From the NCBI RefSeq assembly GCF_014857905.1, contig NZ_JACYXE010000006.1, positions 124,001-188,000 on the forward strand: a stretch of DNA of 64,000 bases. Reading direction: 5' to 3'. Under the pieces are notes generated by a model. The model did not search any database. It was not told the origin of the DNA and was given only the letters and a program-made list of their open reading frames with translations. This document shows, piece by piece, positions 36,578 through 47,682 of this stretch. A program made the translations under genes and the position numbers. The stretch's first letter is position 1. Each line of letters begins with the position of its first letter. Origin of the DNA: Agilicoccus flavus. Lineage in GTDB: Bacteria; Actinomycetota; Actinomycetes; Actinomycetales; Dermatophilaceae.

Positions 36578-39078
36578 CCGTTCCCACCTCTCCCGCGTCC
36601 GGGAGCAACGCCACCGACCAGGGCGGCAACGCCACGCTGCCGCCGAGCACCCCGAAGGTCGAGACGGTCACGCTGACCATCGACGGCCTCCCGGTCACGG
36701 CGCCCAAGGGCGCCCTCGTCATCCGCGCCGCCGAGACCGTGGGGATCGAGATCCCGCGCTTCTGCGACCACCCGCTGCTCGACCCGGCCGGCGCGTGCCG
36801 CCAGTGTCTCGTCGACGTCGCCACCCCCGGCCCCGACGGTGAGCTGCGGCCCATGCCGAAGCCGCAGGCCGCGTGCACGATGACGGTCTCCGAGGGCATG
36901 GCCGTCAAGACCCAGCACACGTCGCCCGTCGCCGACAAGGCCCAGCAGGGCGTCATGGAGCTGCTGCTCGTCAACCATCCGCTGGACTGCCCGGTGTGCG
37001 ACAAGGGCGGCGAGTGCCCCCTGCAGAACCAGGCGATGTCGGCGGGCCGGTCGACGAGCCGGTTCACCGACGTCAAGCGCACGTTCCCCAAGCCGGTCCG
37101 CGTCTCGACGCAGGTCCTGCTCGACCGCGAGCGCTGCATCCTCTGTCAGCGGTGCACCCGCTTCTCCGACCAGATCGCGGGTGACCCGTTCATCGCGCTC
37201 GTCGAGCGCGGCGCGAACCAGCAGATCGGCGTCTACCAGGACAAGCCGTTCGAGTCCTACTTCTCCGGCAACACGGTCCAGATCTGCCCGGTCGGGGCAC
37301 TGACCGGCGCGATGTACCGGTTCCGGTCCCGCCCGTTCGACCTCGTCTCGACGCCGTCGGCGTGCGAGCACTGCGCCGCCGGATGCGCCATCCGCACCGA
37401 CCACCGGCGCGGCAGCGTCCTGCGCCGCATGGCCGCGCTCGACCCCGACGTCAACGACGAGTGGAACTGCGACAAGGGCCGGTGGGCCTTCCGCTACACC
37501 GCCCTCGAGGACCGCCTGACCACCCCGCTGGTGCGCGACGCCGACGGGCGGCTCCGCCCGGCCTCGTGGCCGGAGGCGGTCGTCGCGGCGGCCCAGGGTC
37601 TGTCGGCGGCGCGGGCGCGCGGCGGGGTCGGTGTCCTCACCGGGGGCCGGGTCACCGCCGAGGACGCCTACGCCTACGGCAAGTTCGCCCGCGTGGCGCT
37701 CGGGACGAACGACGTGGACTTCCGCGCGCGTCCCGGCTCGCCGGAGGAGGCCGACTTCCTCGCCTCCCACGTGGTCGGCAAGGGTCCGCACGTGGGAGCG
37801 GTGACGTACGAGCGGCTCGAGAACGCGCCCGCGGTGCTCCTCGTCGGTCTCGAGCCCGAGGAGGAGGCGCCCATCGTCTTCCTCCGCCTGCGCAAGGCGG
37901 CCCGCAAGAACAAGACCTCGGTCTTCTCCGTCGCGCCGTTCGCGACGCGGGGGCTGACCAAGGCCGGCGGCAGCCTCGTCCAGGCGGCCCCGGGCACGGA
38001 GCCGGAGGTCCTCGACGCGCTCACCGACGGCCTGCCGGAGCTGGCCCCCGTCGTCGAGGCACTGCGCGCACCCGGGGCCGCGATCCTCGTCGGCGAGCGG
38101 CTCGGCGCCGTGGCCGGCGGGCTCAGCGCCGCCGTCCGCCTCGCCGAGGCGACCGGTGCCGGGCTCGCGTGGGTCCCGCGCCGGGCCGGGGAGCGCGGTG
38201 CGGTGGAGGCCGGCGCCCTCCCGGGCCTGCTGCCCGGCGGTCGCCCCCTGGCCGATCCCGCCGCCCGTGCGGAGGTCGCGGCGGCCTGGGAGGTCGACGA
38301 CCTGCCCTCACGGCCGGGTCGCGACGCCGACGAGATCGTCGCCGCCGCGGCGAGCGGCAACCTGGCCGGGCTCGTCGTCGGCGGCGTCGAGATCGACGAC
38401 CTGCCGCGGCCCCGCCTCGCCGCGACCGCCCTGGAGAGGAGCTTCGTCGTCTCCCTCGAGCTGCGGCGCAGCGCCGTCACCGAGCACGCCGACGTGGTGT
38501 TCCCCGTGGCCTCGACCGCCGAGAAGGACGGTCGTTTCGTCGACTGGGAGGGCCGCGTCCGCGAGAACCACGCCGCGCTGGCGACGTCCCTGTCCTCCGA
38601 CCTGCGGGTCCTCGACATGCTCGCCGACGAGCTCGGAGCGTGGCTCGGGACGCGCAGCGTCGCCGCGGCCCGCGACGAGATGACCTCGCTCGGCCCGTGG
38701 GCGGGCGCGCGTCCGCCGGCCCCCCGGGCCCGGGCGCTCGCCGTCCCGACCCCGGGCGAGGGCCAGGCCGTGCTCGCCACGTGGCACCACCTGCTCGACC
38801 TCGGCCGGATGCAGGACGGCGAGCCGTACCTCGCCGGCACCGCGCCTACGACCCACGCCCGCCTCAGCCCGGCCACGGCGGCCGCGGTCGGCGTCGAGGA
38901 CGGGGAGCTGCTCACCGTCTCGACCGCGCACGGCGCGCTCTCGCTGACGTGCCTGATCACCCCGATGGCCGACCGCGTCGTCTGGCTGCCGACCAACAGC
39001 GCCGGCTCCCGGGTCCGCCCCGACCTCGACGTCGACGCCGGGGCCGTCGTCAACCTCACCAAGGGCGGTGTCGCATGA
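36574..39078 (+). CDS. nuoG: NADH-quinone oxidoreductase subunit G
   Basis: NuoG (834 residues) carries the electron chain between NuoF and NuoB. From the N-terminus: a 28-residue low-complexity lead, a [2Fe-2S] domain ([19 protein letters not shown]), the N5 ligands [14 protein letters not shown], the N4-type ligands CILCQRC with QICPVGAL, and a further motif CEHCAAGC with CDKGRW typical of the molybdopterin-oxidoreductase-like domain that fills the C-terminal half (from about residue 270). It overlaps nuoF by ATGA. Confidence 0.96.
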
Positions 39079-40499
39079 GCCTGGTCCCCACTCTCTCCGC
39101 CCTGTCGTCGCTCCCGGCCGAGGCCGGCGTCGGGGGCAACCCCGTGGCCGACTTCTCCGACACGCCGCTGTGGCTCGCGGCGGTCAAGGCCGTCGCGATC
39201 TTCGTCTACCTCATGCTGCAGGTCGTCCTCGTCATCTGGTTCGAGCGCCGTGTCATCGGCCGCATGCAGCAGCGTCCCGGTCCCAACCGGTTCGGGCCCT
39301 GGGGCATCGGCCAGACCCTGGCCGACGGCTTCAAGCTCATGTGGAAGGAGACGTTCGTCCCCAAGGGGGCGGACACCTTCACGTTCCTGCTCGCCCCGAT
39401 CATCGCGGGGGCGGTCGCCTTCGTCGGGTTCGCGATCATCCCCGTCGGCGGGACCGTGAACCTGTTCGGGCACATGACACCGCTGCAGATCACGGACGCC
39501 CCGGTCGCCGTGCTCGTCGTCCTCGCCGCCGCGGGCGTCGGGGCCTACGGCTTCGTGCTCGCGGGCTGGTCCTCGGGGTCCACCTACCCGCTCCTCGGCG
39601 GGCTCCGTTCGACGGCGCAGGTCGTCTCCTACGAGATCGCGATGGGCCTCTCGCTCGTCGCCGTCTTCCTGTACGCCGGCTCGATGTCGACGTCGTCGAT
39701 CGTCGCCGCACAGCGCGACCTGTGGTTCGTCATCCCGGCGTTCTTCAGCTTCGCCGTGTACGTCATCTGCATGGTGGGGGAGACGAACCGTCTCCCGTTC
39801 GACCTCGCGGAGGGCGAGGGCGAGCTCGTCGGCGGGTACCACACCGAGTACTCCGGCATGCGGTTCGCGATGTTCTTCCTCGGCGAGTACGTCAACATGT
39901 TCACCGTCTCGGCACTGGCCACGACGATGTTCCTCGGCGGCCCGGCCGCGCCCCCCGGGATCGCCGCGATCGGCGGCGGCGTCCTCGACCAGGGCTGGTG
40001 GGGCCTGCTGTGGTTCACGATCAAGATGTGGGTGTTCATGTGGTTCTTCGTGTGGCTGCGGGGCTCGCTGCCCCGGACCCGCTACGACCAGTTCATGCGC
40101 TTCGGCTGGAAGTTCCTCATCCCCGCCACGCTCGTGTGGGTGCTCGCGGTGGCGTTCATCCGCGGGGCCCAGCTGAGCTACCTCGGCGAGAACACGCTGC
40201 TCGCGACGGTGATCGTCGTCCTCGTCGTCGCCGTGGGGGCCCTCGTGGCCGCGTGGAACTGGGACGAGCGCCGCGCCCGCGCCACCGAGAGCGAACCCGT
40301 CCCCGACGAGATCGACCCGTTCGCCGGCGGGTTCCCGGTCCCGCCGCTGCCCGGCCAGCAGCTGCGTGAACCGGACGGCGGCGTCACCGCCGGCGGTTCC
40401 GGCTCCGGCGCGCTCGCCTCCTCGGCGTCGTCGACGCCCACGTCCATCCCGGCCCTTGGCACCACGAAGGAGGCCCACCGTGGCGGATCCGACGCCTGA
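39075..40499 (+). CDS. nuoH: NADH-quinone oxidoreductase subunit H
   Basis: NuoH (474 residues) is the membrane subunit that forms the quinone entry. It has eight or so helices and the conserved loops [20 protein letters not shown] and [17 protein letters not shown], both intact. After the last helix about 70 residues of Pro/Gly/Ser-rich tail (from [12 protein letters not shown]) extend beyond the usual end. It overlaps nuoG by ATGA, and its end overlaps the nuoI start by 20 bases. Confidence 0.96.
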   Translation: MSLVPTLSALSSLPAEAGVGGNPVADFSDTPLWLAAVKAVAIFVYLMLQVVLVIWFERRVIGRMQQRPGPNRFGPWGIGQTLADGFKLMWKETFVPKGADTFTFLLAPIIAGAVAFVGFAIIPVGGTVNLFGHMTPLQITDAPVAVLVVLAAAGVGAYGFVLAGWSSGSTYPLLGGLRSTAQVVSYEIAMGLSLVAVFLYAGSMSTSSIVAAQRDLWFVIPAFFSFAVYVICMVGETNRLPFDLAEGEGELVGGYHTEYSGMRFAMFFLGEYVNMFTVSALATTMFLGGPAAPPGIAAIGGGVLDQGWWGLLWFTIKMWVFMWFFVWLRGSLPRTRYDQFMRFGWKFLIPATLVWVLAVAFIRGAQLSYLGENTLLATVIVVLVVAVGALVAAWNWDERRARATESEPVPDEIDPFAGGFPVPPLPGQQLREPDGGVTAGGSGSGALASSASSTPTSIPALGTTKEAHRGGSDA

Positions 40500-41337
40500 C
40501 CCCGCCCGCGAGTCCGACGTCCCCGCCCGCCGGGAGCACGGCTCCGGCGCGTCGGTGGCGCGTCCCGAGCCGGCGCGCCAGGAGGAACCCCGCTCGGGCT
40601 TCCTCGCGGACCTGTTCGCGCCCGTCGCCGGGTTCGGGGTCTCGTTCAAGACCCAGTTCCGCAAGGTCGCGACCGAGGAGTACCCGGAGGAGAAGCGGCC
40701 GACCGCGCCCCGGTACCACGGCCGTCACCAGCTCAACCGGCACCCGGACGGGCTCGAGAAGTGCGTGGGGTGCGAGTTGTGCGCGTGGGCCTGCCCGGCC
40801 GACGCGATCCTCGTCGAGGGCGCCGACAACGACGACACGCCGCTGGCCGAGGGCGGTCGCGGGCGGTTCTCCCCGGGTGAGCGCTACGGCCGCGTCTACC
40901 AGATCAACTACCTGCGCTGCATCTTCTGCGGGCTGTGCATCGAGGCGTGCCCCACGCGCGCGCTGACGATGACGAACGAGTACGAGATGGCCGACCACAC
41001 GCGCGCGGACCTCATCTTCGAGAAGCACCAGCTCCTCGCTCCGCTCGCCCCCGGCATGGTCCCCGCGCCCCACCCGATGGTCGAGGGCACCGACGAGGCC
41101 GACTACTACCGCGGAGCGGTCTCGGGGCCGACTCCCGCGCAGGAGGCCTACGTCCGGGACCGCGAGGCGGCCGCGGAGGGCGCCGCCCGGTCCTCGGGGG
41201 CGACCGAGAGCCTCCTCGACCCCGGTGACGGCTCTCCCCGTCCGGCCGGGCACCACGCGACGCACCGCACGGCCTCACCCGCGACGTCCGCGGCCGCGGC
41301 GACGTCGGCGGCGACGAACGGAGGTGACCGGCGATGA
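40480..41337 (+). CDS. nuoI: NADH-quinone oxidoreductase subunit I
   Basis: NuoI (285 residues) carries two [4Fe-4S] clusters, N6a and N6b, through [12 protein letters not shown] and [12 protein letters not shown]. The core spans about residues 45-205; the last ~75 residues are an Ala/Ser/Thr-rich extension. GTG 40480 has AAGGAGG 7 bases upstream and lies inside the nuoH reading frame. Confidence 0.96.
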   Translation: MADPTPDPARESDVPARREHGSGASVARPEPARQEEPRSGFLADLFAPVAGFGVSFKTQFRKVATEEYPEEKRPTAPRYHGRHQLNRHPDGLEKCVGCELCAWACPADAILVEGADNDDTPLAEGGRGRFSPGERYGRVYQINYLRCIFCGLCIEACPTRALTMTNEYEMADHTRADLIFEKHQLLAPLAPGMVPAPHPMVEGTDEADYYRGAVSGPTPAQEAYVRDREAAAEGAARSSGATESLLDPGDGSPRPAGHHATHRTASPATSAAAATSAATNGGDRR

Positions 41338-42206
41338 CCGGGACAGCGGAGGCGGTCCTCTTCTGGATCGCCGGTCCGACCATGGTCCTCGGGGCCCTCG
41401 GCCTCGTCTTCGCGAAGCGGGCCGTGTACGCCGCCCTGTCGATGGCCTTGGTCATGATCCTGCTCGGGATCGTGTACCTCACGCAGGGCGCCGACTTCCT
41501 CGGCGTGATCCAGATCTTCGTCTACACCGGCGCCGTGATGATGCTCTTCCTCTTCGTCATCATGCTCGTCGGCGTCGACGCCTCCGACACGACGATCGAC
41601 TCCCTCCGGGCCCACAAGTGGTTCGCGCTGGTCATCGCCGTCGGGCTCGGTCTCCTGCTCGCCTCGTCGTTGTCGCGCGCCGTCTTCGCCCCCCCGCCGC
41701 CCATCTCGCAGATGAACGCGGACGGCAACGTCGCCGGCCTGGCCTCGCTCATCTTCGGCGAGTACGTCTGGGTGTTCGAGCTGACGAGCGCGCTGCTCAT
41801 CACCGCCGCCCTCGCGGCGATGGTGCTCGCGCACCGCGAGCGGCTGACCCCGAAGCCGACCCAGCGGGAGTGGTCGCGGCGCCGGGTGCACGAGAACCGC
41901 AACGTCGCCGGCTTGCCGGCGCCGGGGGTGTACGCGCGCCACAACGCCGTCGACACGCCCGCGCTGCTGCCCGACGGCACGCCGAGCGAGCTGTCCGTGT
42001 CGCGGGTGCTCGCCGCCCGTCACCAGCTCTCGACGCCCGAGCGGTACTCCTCGGCCACCCCCGGCGAGGCGGAGCCCTCGGCCGTGGGGTCACCCGATGA
42101 CGACGCCCGCCCCGATCGGGGGACCGATCCCGGCACGCACGTCGGGACCGACGACGCCCGGGGCCGCGGCCCGGCGCGCGGCAACGAGGGGGACGACGCG
42201 CGATGA
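41334..42206 (+). CDS. nuoJ: NADH-quinone oxidoreductase subunit J
   Basis: NuoJ (290 residues) has five membrane helices in its first ~165 residues, with the family loop [20 protein letters not shown], where a pi-bulge helix lies in structures. The last ~125 residues are hydrophilic: a conserved-looking part ([20 protein letters not shown], ending about residue 215) and a disordered acidic tail. It overlaps nuoI by ATGA and nuoK by ATGA. Confidence 0.95.
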   Translation: MTGTAEAVLFWIAGPTMVLGALGLVFAKRAVYAALSMALVMILLGIVYLTQGADFLGVIQIFVYTGAVMMLFLFVIMLVGVDASDTTIDSLRAHKWFALVIAVGLGLLLASSLSRAVFAPPPPISQMNADGNVAGLASLIFGEYVWVFELTSALLITAALAAMVLAHRERLTPKPTQREWSRRRVHENRNVAGLPAPGVYARHNAVDTPALLPDGTPSELSVSRVLAARHQLSTPERYSSATPGEAEPSAVGSPDDDARPDRGTDPGTHVGTDDARGRGPARGNEGDDAR

Positions 42207-42502
42207 GCCTGATGAACTACGTCTACCTGGCGATCGTGCTCTTCGCGATCGGCGCCGCGACGGTGCTCGTGCGGCGCAACGCGATCATCGTGTTCATGGG
42301 CATCGAGCTCATGCTCAACGCCGTCAACCTCGCCTTCGTCACGTTCGCCCGCATGAACGGGTCGCTCGACGGCCAGGCCGTCGCCCTGTTCGTCATGGTC
42401 GTCGCCGCCGCGGAGGTCGTCGTCGGGCTCGCCATCATCATGACGATCCACCGGTCGCGCCGTTCCGCCTCGGTCGACGACGCCAATCTGCTGAAGCTGT
42501 GA
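42203..42502 (+). CDS. nuoK: NADH-quinone oxidoreductase subunit K
   Basis: NuoK (99 residues) is the small three-helix antiporter-like subunit. [18 protein letters not shown] holds the essential membrane Glu, and [19 protein letters not shown] carries the second one. Length is standard. ATG 42203 overlaps nuoJ (ATGA). Confidence 0.97.
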   Translation: MSLMNYVYLAIVLFAIGAATVLVRRNAIIVFMGIELMLNAVNLAFVTFARMNGSLDGQAVALFVMVVAAAEVVVGLAIIMTIHRSRRSASVDDANLLKL

Positions 42503-42512
42503 GGAGCGACCA

Positions 42513-44480
42513 GTGACCACCCTTCCCCTCTCGCTCCCGACGGCGGTGGCGGCCGCCGACGCCGCCGTCGCCCCGGCCCAGGGTATGGCCGGCGTGGCCT
42601 GGCTGCTCGTGGCGCTGCCGCTCGCGGGCGCGGCCCTGCTGCTGCTGGTCCGGCGACCCCTCGAGCGCGTCGGCCCGATCATCGCGACTGTGCTGTCGTG
42701 GGGCAGCTTCGTCGTCGGCGCCATCCTGCTCGTCGAGATGATCGGCCGCTCGCCGGAGGCGCGCGCCCAGCACCTCACGCTGTTCTCGTGGCTGCCCGTG
42801 GGCACGTTCTCGCTCGATGCGGGCATGCTCATCGACCAGCTCTCGGTGACGTTCGTGCTGCTCATCACGTTCGTCGGGTCGCTCATCCACGTGTACTCGC
42901 TCGGGTACATGGCCCACGACCCCGACCGGCGCAAGTTCTTCGCGTTCCTCAACCTCTTCGTCGCGGCGATGCTCCTGCTCGTCACGGCCGACTCCTACCT
43001 CCTGCTCTACGTCGGCTGGGAGGGTGTCGGTCTCGCGTCGTACCTGCTCATCGGGTTCTGGAACTGGAACCCGCCGTACGCCTCCGCCGCGAACAAGGCG
43101 TTCATCGCCAACCGCATCGGCGACTTCGGCCTCGGCCTCGCGATCATGGCGATGTTCGCCACGTTCGGCACCGTGACGATCACCGGGGTCGACCGGGCGG
43201 CCCAGGCCGCGGGCGATCAGGCCGGCACGATGCTCACCGTCATCGGCTTTCTCCTGCTGCTGGGGGCGTGCGGCAAGTCGGCGCAGTTCCCGCTGCAGAG
43301 CTGGCTCGGCGACGCGATGGCCGGTCCGACGCCGGTGTCCGCGCTCATCCACGCGGCGACGATGGTCACCGCCGGCGTCTACCTCGTGGTCCGGGCCCAC
43401 CCGGTCTACGACCACGCGCCCGTCGCGGCCCTCGCCGTGACGATCGTCGGCGCGATCACGCTGACGATGGGCGCGATCATCGGGTGCGCCAAGGACGACA
43501 TCAAGAAGGCGCTCGCCGCGTCGACCATGAGCCAGATCGGCTACATGATGCTCGCGGCCGGGCTCGGCCCGGTGGGCTACGCCTTCGCGATCTTCCACCT
43601 CGTCACGCACGGCTTCTTCAAGGCCGGGATGTTCCTCGGGGCCGGGTCGGTCATGCACGGCATGGGGGACCGCGTCGACATGCGCACGTTCGGCGGGCTC
43701 TCCGGGAAGATGAAGATCACCTGGGCCACGTTCCTGTGCGGCTGGCTCGCCATCATCGGCTTCCCGTTCCTGTCCGGGTTCTTCAGCAAGGACAAGATCA
43801 TCGAGGCGGCGTTCGTGGGGGAGGGCTGGCGTCCCTGGGTGTTCGGCCTGACGACCATGCTCGTCGCGGGCCTGACCGCCTTCTACATGTCGCGCCTGTT
43901 CTTCATGACCTTCCACGGGAAGCGCCGCTGGCTCGAGGACGACCACCCGCACGAGTCGCCGGCCAGCATGACGGTGCCGATGATCATCCTCGCGGTCGGC
44001 TCGGTCGCGCTCGGGGGCGTCCTCCAGGCCGGCGGGTTCCTCGACTGGCTGGCGCCGGTCACCGGCGGCCACGCCGGGGCGGCCCATCACGAGCCCGTGC
44101 TCCCGATCCCCGTCATCACCGGCGGCACGCTCCTGCTCGTCGCCCTCGGCGTCGGCCTCGCGTGGGCCCGGTACTGGCGCGCCGACGTGCCCGTGACCGC
44201 GCCCGCCGGCTCGTGGCTCACCCGCGCCGCCGCGCGCGACTTCTACCAGGACGACGTCAATCACGGTCTGCTCGTCGTGCCGGGCAACGCCCTCGTCGAG
44301 GCCGCGACGCTCGCGGACGACTCGGGCGTCGACCAGGGCACCGACGGCGTGGGCCGCGCGGTGCTCGGGGCCTCGACCCGCCTCGCCCGCCTGCAGAACG
44401 GGTTCGTCCGCTCCTACGCCCTGACGATGCTCCTCGGCGTCGTCCTCGTCCTCGCCGCCGTCTGGATGGTGCAGTCGTGA
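42513..44480 (+). CDS. nuoL: NADH-quinone oxidoreductase subunit L
   Basis: NuoL (655 residues) is the distal proton-pumping subunit, with about 16 helices. Typical blocks are SYLLLYVGWEGVGLASYLLI, GKSAQFPLQSWLGDAM, AMAGPTPVSALIHAATMVTA and GCAKDDIKKALAASTMSQIG, with the pumping Glu and Lys residues. The C-terminal lateral helix region is present. GTG 42513 follows GAGGAGCGA. It is 10 bases after nuoK. Confidence 0.97.
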   Translation: MTTLPLSLPTAVAAADAAVAPAQGMAGVAWLLVALPLAGAALLLLVRRPLERVGPIIATVLSWGSFVVGAILLVEMIGRSPEARAQHLTLFSWLPVGTFSLDAGMLIDQLSVTFVLLITFVGSLIHVYSLGYMAHDPDRRKFFAFLNLFVAAMLLLVTADSYLLLYVGWEGVGLASYLLIGFWNWNPPYASAANKAFIANRIGDFGLGLAIMAMFATFGTVTITGVDRAAQAAGDQAGTMLTVIGFLLLLGACGKSAQFPLQSWLGDAMAGPTPVSALIHAATMVTAGVYLVVRAHPVYDHAPVAALAVTIVGAITLTMGAIIGCAKDDIKKALAASTMSQIGYMMLAAGLGPVGYAFAIFHLVTHGFFKAGMFLGAGSVMHGMGDRVDMRTFGGLSGKMKITWATFLCGWLAIIGFPFLSGFFSKDKIIEAAFVGEGWRPWVFGLTTMLVAGLTAFYMSRLFFMTFHGKRRWLEDDHPHESPASMTVPMIILAVGSVALGGVLQAGGFLDWLAPVTGGHAGAAHHEPVLPIPVITGGTLLLVALGVGLAWARYWRADVPVTAPAGSWLTRAAARDFYQDDVNHGLLVVPGNALVEAATLADDSGVDQGTDGVGRAVLGASTRLARLQNGFVRSYALTMLLGVVLVLAAVWMVQS

Positions 44481-46111
44481 TGTCCCCGATCGTGCTGATG
44501 TCGACCCCGATGACGTCGGTGTCGGCCCTCGCCCCCGCCTCACCGGTCGTGACCGCGGCGGGCACGAGCGCCTCGGCGTTCCCGTGGCTGACCCTCATCG
44601 GCGCCATCCCCCTGCTCGGCGCCCTCCTGTTGTTCGCCCTGCCGGGCCGGGCCCAGGTGGGACGCGCCCTCGCGCTGGGGTTCTCGCTGCTCGCGTTCGT
44701 CGTCTCCGTCGTCGCGGCGACGCGGTTCGACCCGGGTTCGACGGCGCAGTTCCAGCTCGGGGAGCGCCTGGAGTGGATCCCGCAGTTCGGGGTGTCCTAC
44801 TCGCTCGGCGTCGACGGCATGGGCATCGCGATGATCGTCATGTCGACGATCATCGTCCCGGTCTGCGTGCTCGCCGGGTGGCACGACGTCCCCGAGGGCG
44901 GGCGCCGGCGCAACGTCTACTTCGCGTGGATGCTGCTCCTCGAGGCCATGATCATCGGCGTGTTCGCCTCGACTGACGTCTTCTTGTTCTACGTCTTCTT
45001 CGAGGCGATGCTCGTCCCCGTCTACTTCCTCATCGGCAGCTACGGCGGTCCGCAACGGCACGCGGCGGCGACGAAGTTCCTCCTCGTCTCCCTCGCGGGC
45101 GGGCTCGTCATGCTCGCCGCCGTCATCGGCGTCTACGTCCTCGGCCCCGGCGGGCCCGACGGTTTCCTCGTCGAGCGCCTCACCGGCCTGAGCTTCGACC
45201 CGCTCGTGGAGCGCCTTTTGTTCGTCGGGTTCTTCCTCGCCTTCGCGATCAAGGCGCCGATGTGGCCGGTCCACACGTGGCTGCCCCAGGCCGCGTCGCA
45301 GGCCACCCCGGCGACGTCGACGCTGCTGGTCGGCATCCTCGACAAGGTCGGCACGTTCGGCATGATCCGGTTCTGCCTGCAGATGTTCCCCGAGGCGAGC
45401 CGTTGGGCCACGCCCGTCGTCATCGTGCTCGCGCTCGTCTCGATCGTCTTCGGCGCGGCCGTCGCGATCGGCCAGGACGACATGCTGCGGCTCATCGCCT
45501 ACACCTCGATCAGCCACTTCGGCTTCATCGTGCTCGGCATCTTCGCCTTCACGCACGTGGCCGGCGCCGGGTCCGTGCTCTACATGGTCAACCACGGCTT
45601 CTCGACCGCGGCCATGTTCCTCATGGCGGGGATGTTGGCCCAGCGGCGGGGGAGCGTGCGCATCAGCGACTACGGCGGCTGGCAGCGCGTCACGCCGGTG
45701 CTCGCGGGCTGCTTCCTCGTCACCGGTCTCGCGACGCTGTCGCTGCCGGGCATGGGGTCGTTCGTCTCCGAGTTCCTCGTCATGCTCGGCACGTTCCAGC
45801 GCTACCCGTGGGCCGCGGCGGTGTCGTCGCTCGGCATCATCCTCGCCGCGATCTACATCCTGCTCTGGTACCAGCGCGTCATGACCGGGCCGAAGCCCGA
45901 GGGGCTCGAGCGGGTGCCCGACCTGACCGGGCGGGAGAAGTGGGTCATGGCCCCGCTCATCGCCGCGTTCCTCGTCCTCGGGTTCTACCCGGCGCCCGTC
46001 CTGGACGTCATCAACCCGTCCGTGTCGTCGACGCTGCAGCACGCGGGTGTCACCGAACCCCGACCGACGAACCCCGCGCCCGCCGGCGCGATGAACGGGA
46101 GTGCCAAGTGA
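44480..46111 (+). CDS. nuoM: NADH-quinone oxidoreductase subunit M
   Basis: NuoM (543 residues) is the second Mrp-antiporter-like pumping subunit. Conserved blocks are YVFFEAMLVPVYFLIGSYGG with the key Glu, KAPMWPVHTWLPQAASQATP with the key Lys, and GQDDMLRLIAYTSISHFGFI. Start codons GTG 44477 and ATG 44480 are adjacent and in frame; both overlap the nuoL stop, and the ATG is preferred. Confidence 0.97.
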   Translation: MSPIVLMSTPMTSVSALAPASPVVTAAGTSASAFPWLTLIGAIPLLGALLLFALPGRAQVGRALALGFSLLAFVVSVVAATRFDPGSTAQFQLGERLEWIPQFGVSYSLGVDGMGIAMIVMSTIIVPVCVLAGWHDVPEGGRRRNVYFAWMLLLEAMIIGVFASTDVFLFYVFFEAMLVPVYFLIGSYGGPQRHAAATKFLLVSLAGGLVMLAAVIGVYVLGPGGPDGFLVERLTGLSFDPLVERLLFVGFFLAFAIKAPMWPVHTWLPQAASQATPATSTLLVGILDKVGTFGMIRFCLQMFPEASRWATPVVIVLALVSIVFGAAVAIGQDDMLRLIAYTSISHFGFIVLGIFAFTHVAGAGSVLYMVNHGFSTAAMFLMAGMLAQRRGSVRISDYGGWQRVTPVLAGCFLVTGLATLSLPGMGSFVSEFLVMLGTFQRYPWAAAVSSLGIILAAIYILLWYQRVMTGPKPEGLERVPDLTGREKWVMAPLIAAFLVLGFYPAPVLDVINPSVSSTLQHAGVTEPRPTNPAPAGAMNGSAK

Positions 46112-47682
46112 GCCCCCTCGCCCTCATCGGCCCGCCCTCGGCGACGTTCACGCCGTCCGAGGTCTCCTACCTGTCGATCCTCCCCATGCTCATCGTCGCG
46201 GGAGCGGCGCTCATCGGGGTCCTCGTCGAGGCGTTCGCACCGCGCGCGGCCCGCTTCACCGCCCAGTTCGCGGTCGCCATGCTCGGCCTGCTCGCCGCGT
46301 TCGCCGTCATCGCGATGCGGGCGCCGGCGATGATCGGGGTGACGCTGTCCGGCGCCGTCGTCGTCGACGGGCCCGCGCTCGTCTTCCAGGGGATGGTGCT
46401 GCTCATGGGGGCCGCGGGCCTCGCGCTCATGGCCGAGCGGTTCGGCGGCCGCGGGCCGGACGCGTTCACGCCGTCCGGCTCGTCGGTCCCCGGCTCGCAG
46501 GCGGAGGGCCTCGCGGAGCGGCTCGGGACGACGACCGAGGTGTTCCCGCTGACGATGTTCGCCCTCCTCGGCATGATGCTCTTCCCCGCCTCCGGCGACC
46601 TGCTGACGATGTTCGTCGCGCTCGAGGTGCTCTCGATGCCGCTGTACGTGCTCACCGCCCTGGCCCGCCGCCGGCGCCTGCTGTCGCAGGAGGCCGCGCT
46701 CAAGTACTTCCTCCTCGGGTCGTTCAGCTCGGCGTTCTTCCTCTTCGGTGCGGCGCTGCTGTACGGGTACGCGGGGTCGCTCAACCTGGGCGAGATCGGG
46801 CGGGCCGTGGGCACCGTGTCCGGCCGCGGCGGGCTGCTCGCCGCCGGCGCCCTCCTGCTCTTCGTCGGCCTGCTGTTCAAGGTGGGCGCCGTGCCGTTCC
46901 ACTCGTGGACCCCCGACGTGTACCAGGGTGCGCCCACCCCGGTGACCGGCTTCATGGCCGCGTGCACCAAGGTCGCGGCCTTCGGTGCGCTCCTGCGCCT
47001 CGTGTACGTCGGCCTCGCGGGATCCCGGTGGGACTGGGAGCTCGTGCTGTGGATCGTCGCCGGTCTGACGATGGTCGTCGGCTCGGTGCTGTCTGTCTCT
47101 CAGACCGACATCAAGCGCCTGCTGGCCTACAGCTCGGTGGCCCACGCCGGATTCATCCTCGTCGGCCTGCTCGCCATCGACCGGGCCGGCATCGCCGCCG
47201 TCACCTTCTACCTCGCCTCGTACGGTTTCGCGACGATCGCGGCCTTCGGCATCGTCCTGCTCGTGCGGGCGCGCGGCTCGGAGGCGACCCACATCTCGCA
47301 GTGGGCCGGGCTCGGCCGCCGCGCTCCGGTCCTCGCGGCCGGCATGGGCCTGCTCCTCATGGGGTTCGCGGGGATCCCGCTGACCTCGGGTTTCACGGCC
47401 AAGTTCGCCGTGTTCGCCGCGGCCGTGGCGCACGCGGGGGCGGCCGGCGTGGTGCTGACCGTCATCGGTGTGCTCTCCAGCGCGGTCACGGCCTACGTCT
47501 ACTTCCGTATCGTGGTGCTCATGTTCTTCTCCGAGCCCGGCGGCGCCCCCGTCGACGTCCTGCGTCCCTCGGCCGGTGGCGCCACGGCCATCGGTGTCGG
47601 GTTGCTGACCACGGTGGTGCTCGGCGTGTTCCCCGCGCCGCTGCTCGCGCTCGCCGCTTCCGCGTCCCAGTTCCTCTGGTGA
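46108..47682 (+). CDS. nuoN: NADH-quinone oxidoreductase subunit N
   Basis: NuoN (524 residues) is the third antiporter-like subunit and closes the operon. Typical blocks: FVALEVLSMPLYVLTAL with the key Glu, FKVGAVPFHSWTPDVYQGAP with the key Lys, and SQTDIKRLLAYSSVAHAGFI. A short hydrophilic loop (GPDAFTPSGSSVPGSQAEG) is inserted near residue 120-140. GTG 46108 overlaps nuoM (GTGA), and its stop overlaps the polyprenyl synthase gene. Confidence 0.97.
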   Translation: MSPLALIGPPSATFTPSEVSYLSILPMLIVAGAALIGVLVEAFAPRAARFTAQFAVAMLGLLAAFAVIAMRAPAMIGVTLSGAVVVDGPALVFQGMVLLMGAAGLALMAERFGGRGPDAFTPSGSSVPGSQAEGLAERLGTTTEVFPLTMFALLGMMLFPASGDLLTMFVALEVLSMPLYVLTALARRRRLLSQEAALKYFLLGSFSSAFFLFGAALLYGYAGSLNLGEIGRAVGTVSGRGGLLAAGALLLFVGLLFKVGAVPFHSWTPDVYQGAPTPVTGFMAACTKVAAFGALLRLVYVGLAGSRWDWELVLWIVAGLTMVVGSVLSVSQTDIKRLLAYSSVAHAGFILVGLLAIDRAGIAAVTFYLASYGFATIAAFGIVLLVRARGSEATHISQWAGLGRRAPVLAAGMGLLLMGFAGIPLTSGFTAKFAVFAAAVAHAGAAGVVLTVIGVLSSAVTAYVYFRIVVLMFFSEPGGAPVDVLRPSAGGATAIGVGLLTTVVLGVFPAPLLALAASASQFLW